Assembly (NCBI GenBank): GCA_937936465.1
Contig: CALDDH010000011.1
Location: 1-45,731, forward strand
From: an uncultured Mycoplasmatales bacterium
Lineage (GTDB): Bacteria; Bacillota_I; Bacilli_A; UBA3375
Reading direction: 5' to 3'
Length of the DNA: 45,731 nucleotides
The notes below the pieces were generated by a model that saw only the letters and a program-made list of their open reading frames with translations, searched no databases and had not been told where the DNA came from. Made by a program: the position numbers and the translations under genes. This document shows positions 45,550 through 45,731 of the stretch, piece by piece. Every line of letters begins with the position of its first letter. Position 1 is the first letter of the stretch.

Positions 45550-45555
45550 ATTATA
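45550..45555 (-). promoter_or_regulatory. -10 box of the Abi-like gene
   Basis: TATAAT on the minus strand, just after the hsdS stop codon. The predicted RNA start near 45543 leaves a leader of about 19 bases carrying AAAAGGGG before the TTG start. Confidence 0.45.
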
Positions 45556-45589
45556 TTTTTTTATATTTAATTAATGTATAAAAGTAATT

Positions 45590-45731
45590 TTAACAAAACA
45601 TAGTTTGCATATAATACTTCTTATTTAACTGCTTAAGCCTTAACTGTTCATTAAGTAGCTCAATCTCTTCATCAAGTGACTTAAACAATAAACCAATCTT
45701 TTGTTGTTCTTCAAGTATTGGAAATTTTATT
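45590..45731 (-). CDS. hsdS: Type I restriction enzyme S subunit, C-terminal end (partial)
   Basis: The last 47 codons of a gene that enters from the right edge. They read IKFPILEEQQKIGLLFKSLD, then EEIELLNEQLRLKQLNKKYY and MQTMFC. The PxLEEQQKIG...LD..I.LL pattern marks the C-terminal conserved coiled coil of HsdS, the DNA-recognition subunit that joins HsdM and HsdR. The frame is intact as far as visible. A degraded copy of the same end is at 44424-44539. Confidence 0.8.
   Translation of the reverse strand, partial: IKFPILEEQQKIGLLFKSLDEEIELLNEQLRLKQLNKKYYMQTMFC

Overview
The window is very AT-rich DNA from a low-GC Bacillota-type bacterium. The gene set suggests the Erysipelotrichia/Mollicutes-related part of the Bacilli, but this is inferred without database support. 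The standard code (11) applies: TGA ends folD, tsaD, cmk and the regulator before grpE, each time overlapping the next ATG, and tryptophan is read from TGG. A LytR-CpsA-Psr protein, a FemAB-type transferase and a membrane-anchored lysozyme-like protein indicate a peptidoglycan wall.

Layout. 1-45: start of a transposase-like gene. 170-5403: an amino-acid permease, divergent from three tandem secreted paralogues made of beta-sandwich repeats with DxDxDGxxD loops. 5484-14195: a minus-strand housekeeping run read in the order tail-anchored protein, cmk, der, rlmD-type methyltransferase, tsaD, pcrA-like helicase, ppaC, degV. 14275-16037: comFA and a small lipoprotein. 16165-17142: a broken gene and an MdaB-like reductase. 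17278-21831: a heat-shock operon with an AbiEi-like winged-helix protein in first position (where HrcA is usual), then grpE, dnaK, a membrane J-domain protein and dnaJ. 22460-25588: a large surface protein with a putative thioester domain, Ig-like domains and GLUG repeats. 25756-26698: a decayed IS30 element. 26879-31167: ychF, folD, femAB, a 53-residue membrane protein, a lysozyme-like gene and HU. 31236-34799: a degraded accessory patch with an ATPase remnant, a CYTH gene plus a broken partial copy, a GLUG pseudogene and a secreted protein. 34885-39754: whiA and rapZ divergent from an LCP, membrane protein and glycosyltransferase operon. 39796-43850: a 42-residue membrane protein, nadK, an exported protein, L-serine dehydratase and a short-chain dehydrogenase. 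44237-45731: an accessory end with a lipoprotein remnant, two copies of the 3' end of a type I restriction S-subunit gene, and an Abi-like RNxxxH (HEPN-like) gene between them.

The most interesting points are the AbiEi-like regulator translationally coupled to grpE, with a palindrome inside its promoter; the putative thioester/Ig/GLUG adhesin family with one intact and two broken members; the three tandem secreted paralogues, two of which share a conserved promoter-leader; and the Abi-like gene flanked by hsdS direct repeats. Several small genes and terminators not obvious from long reading frames are also listed.
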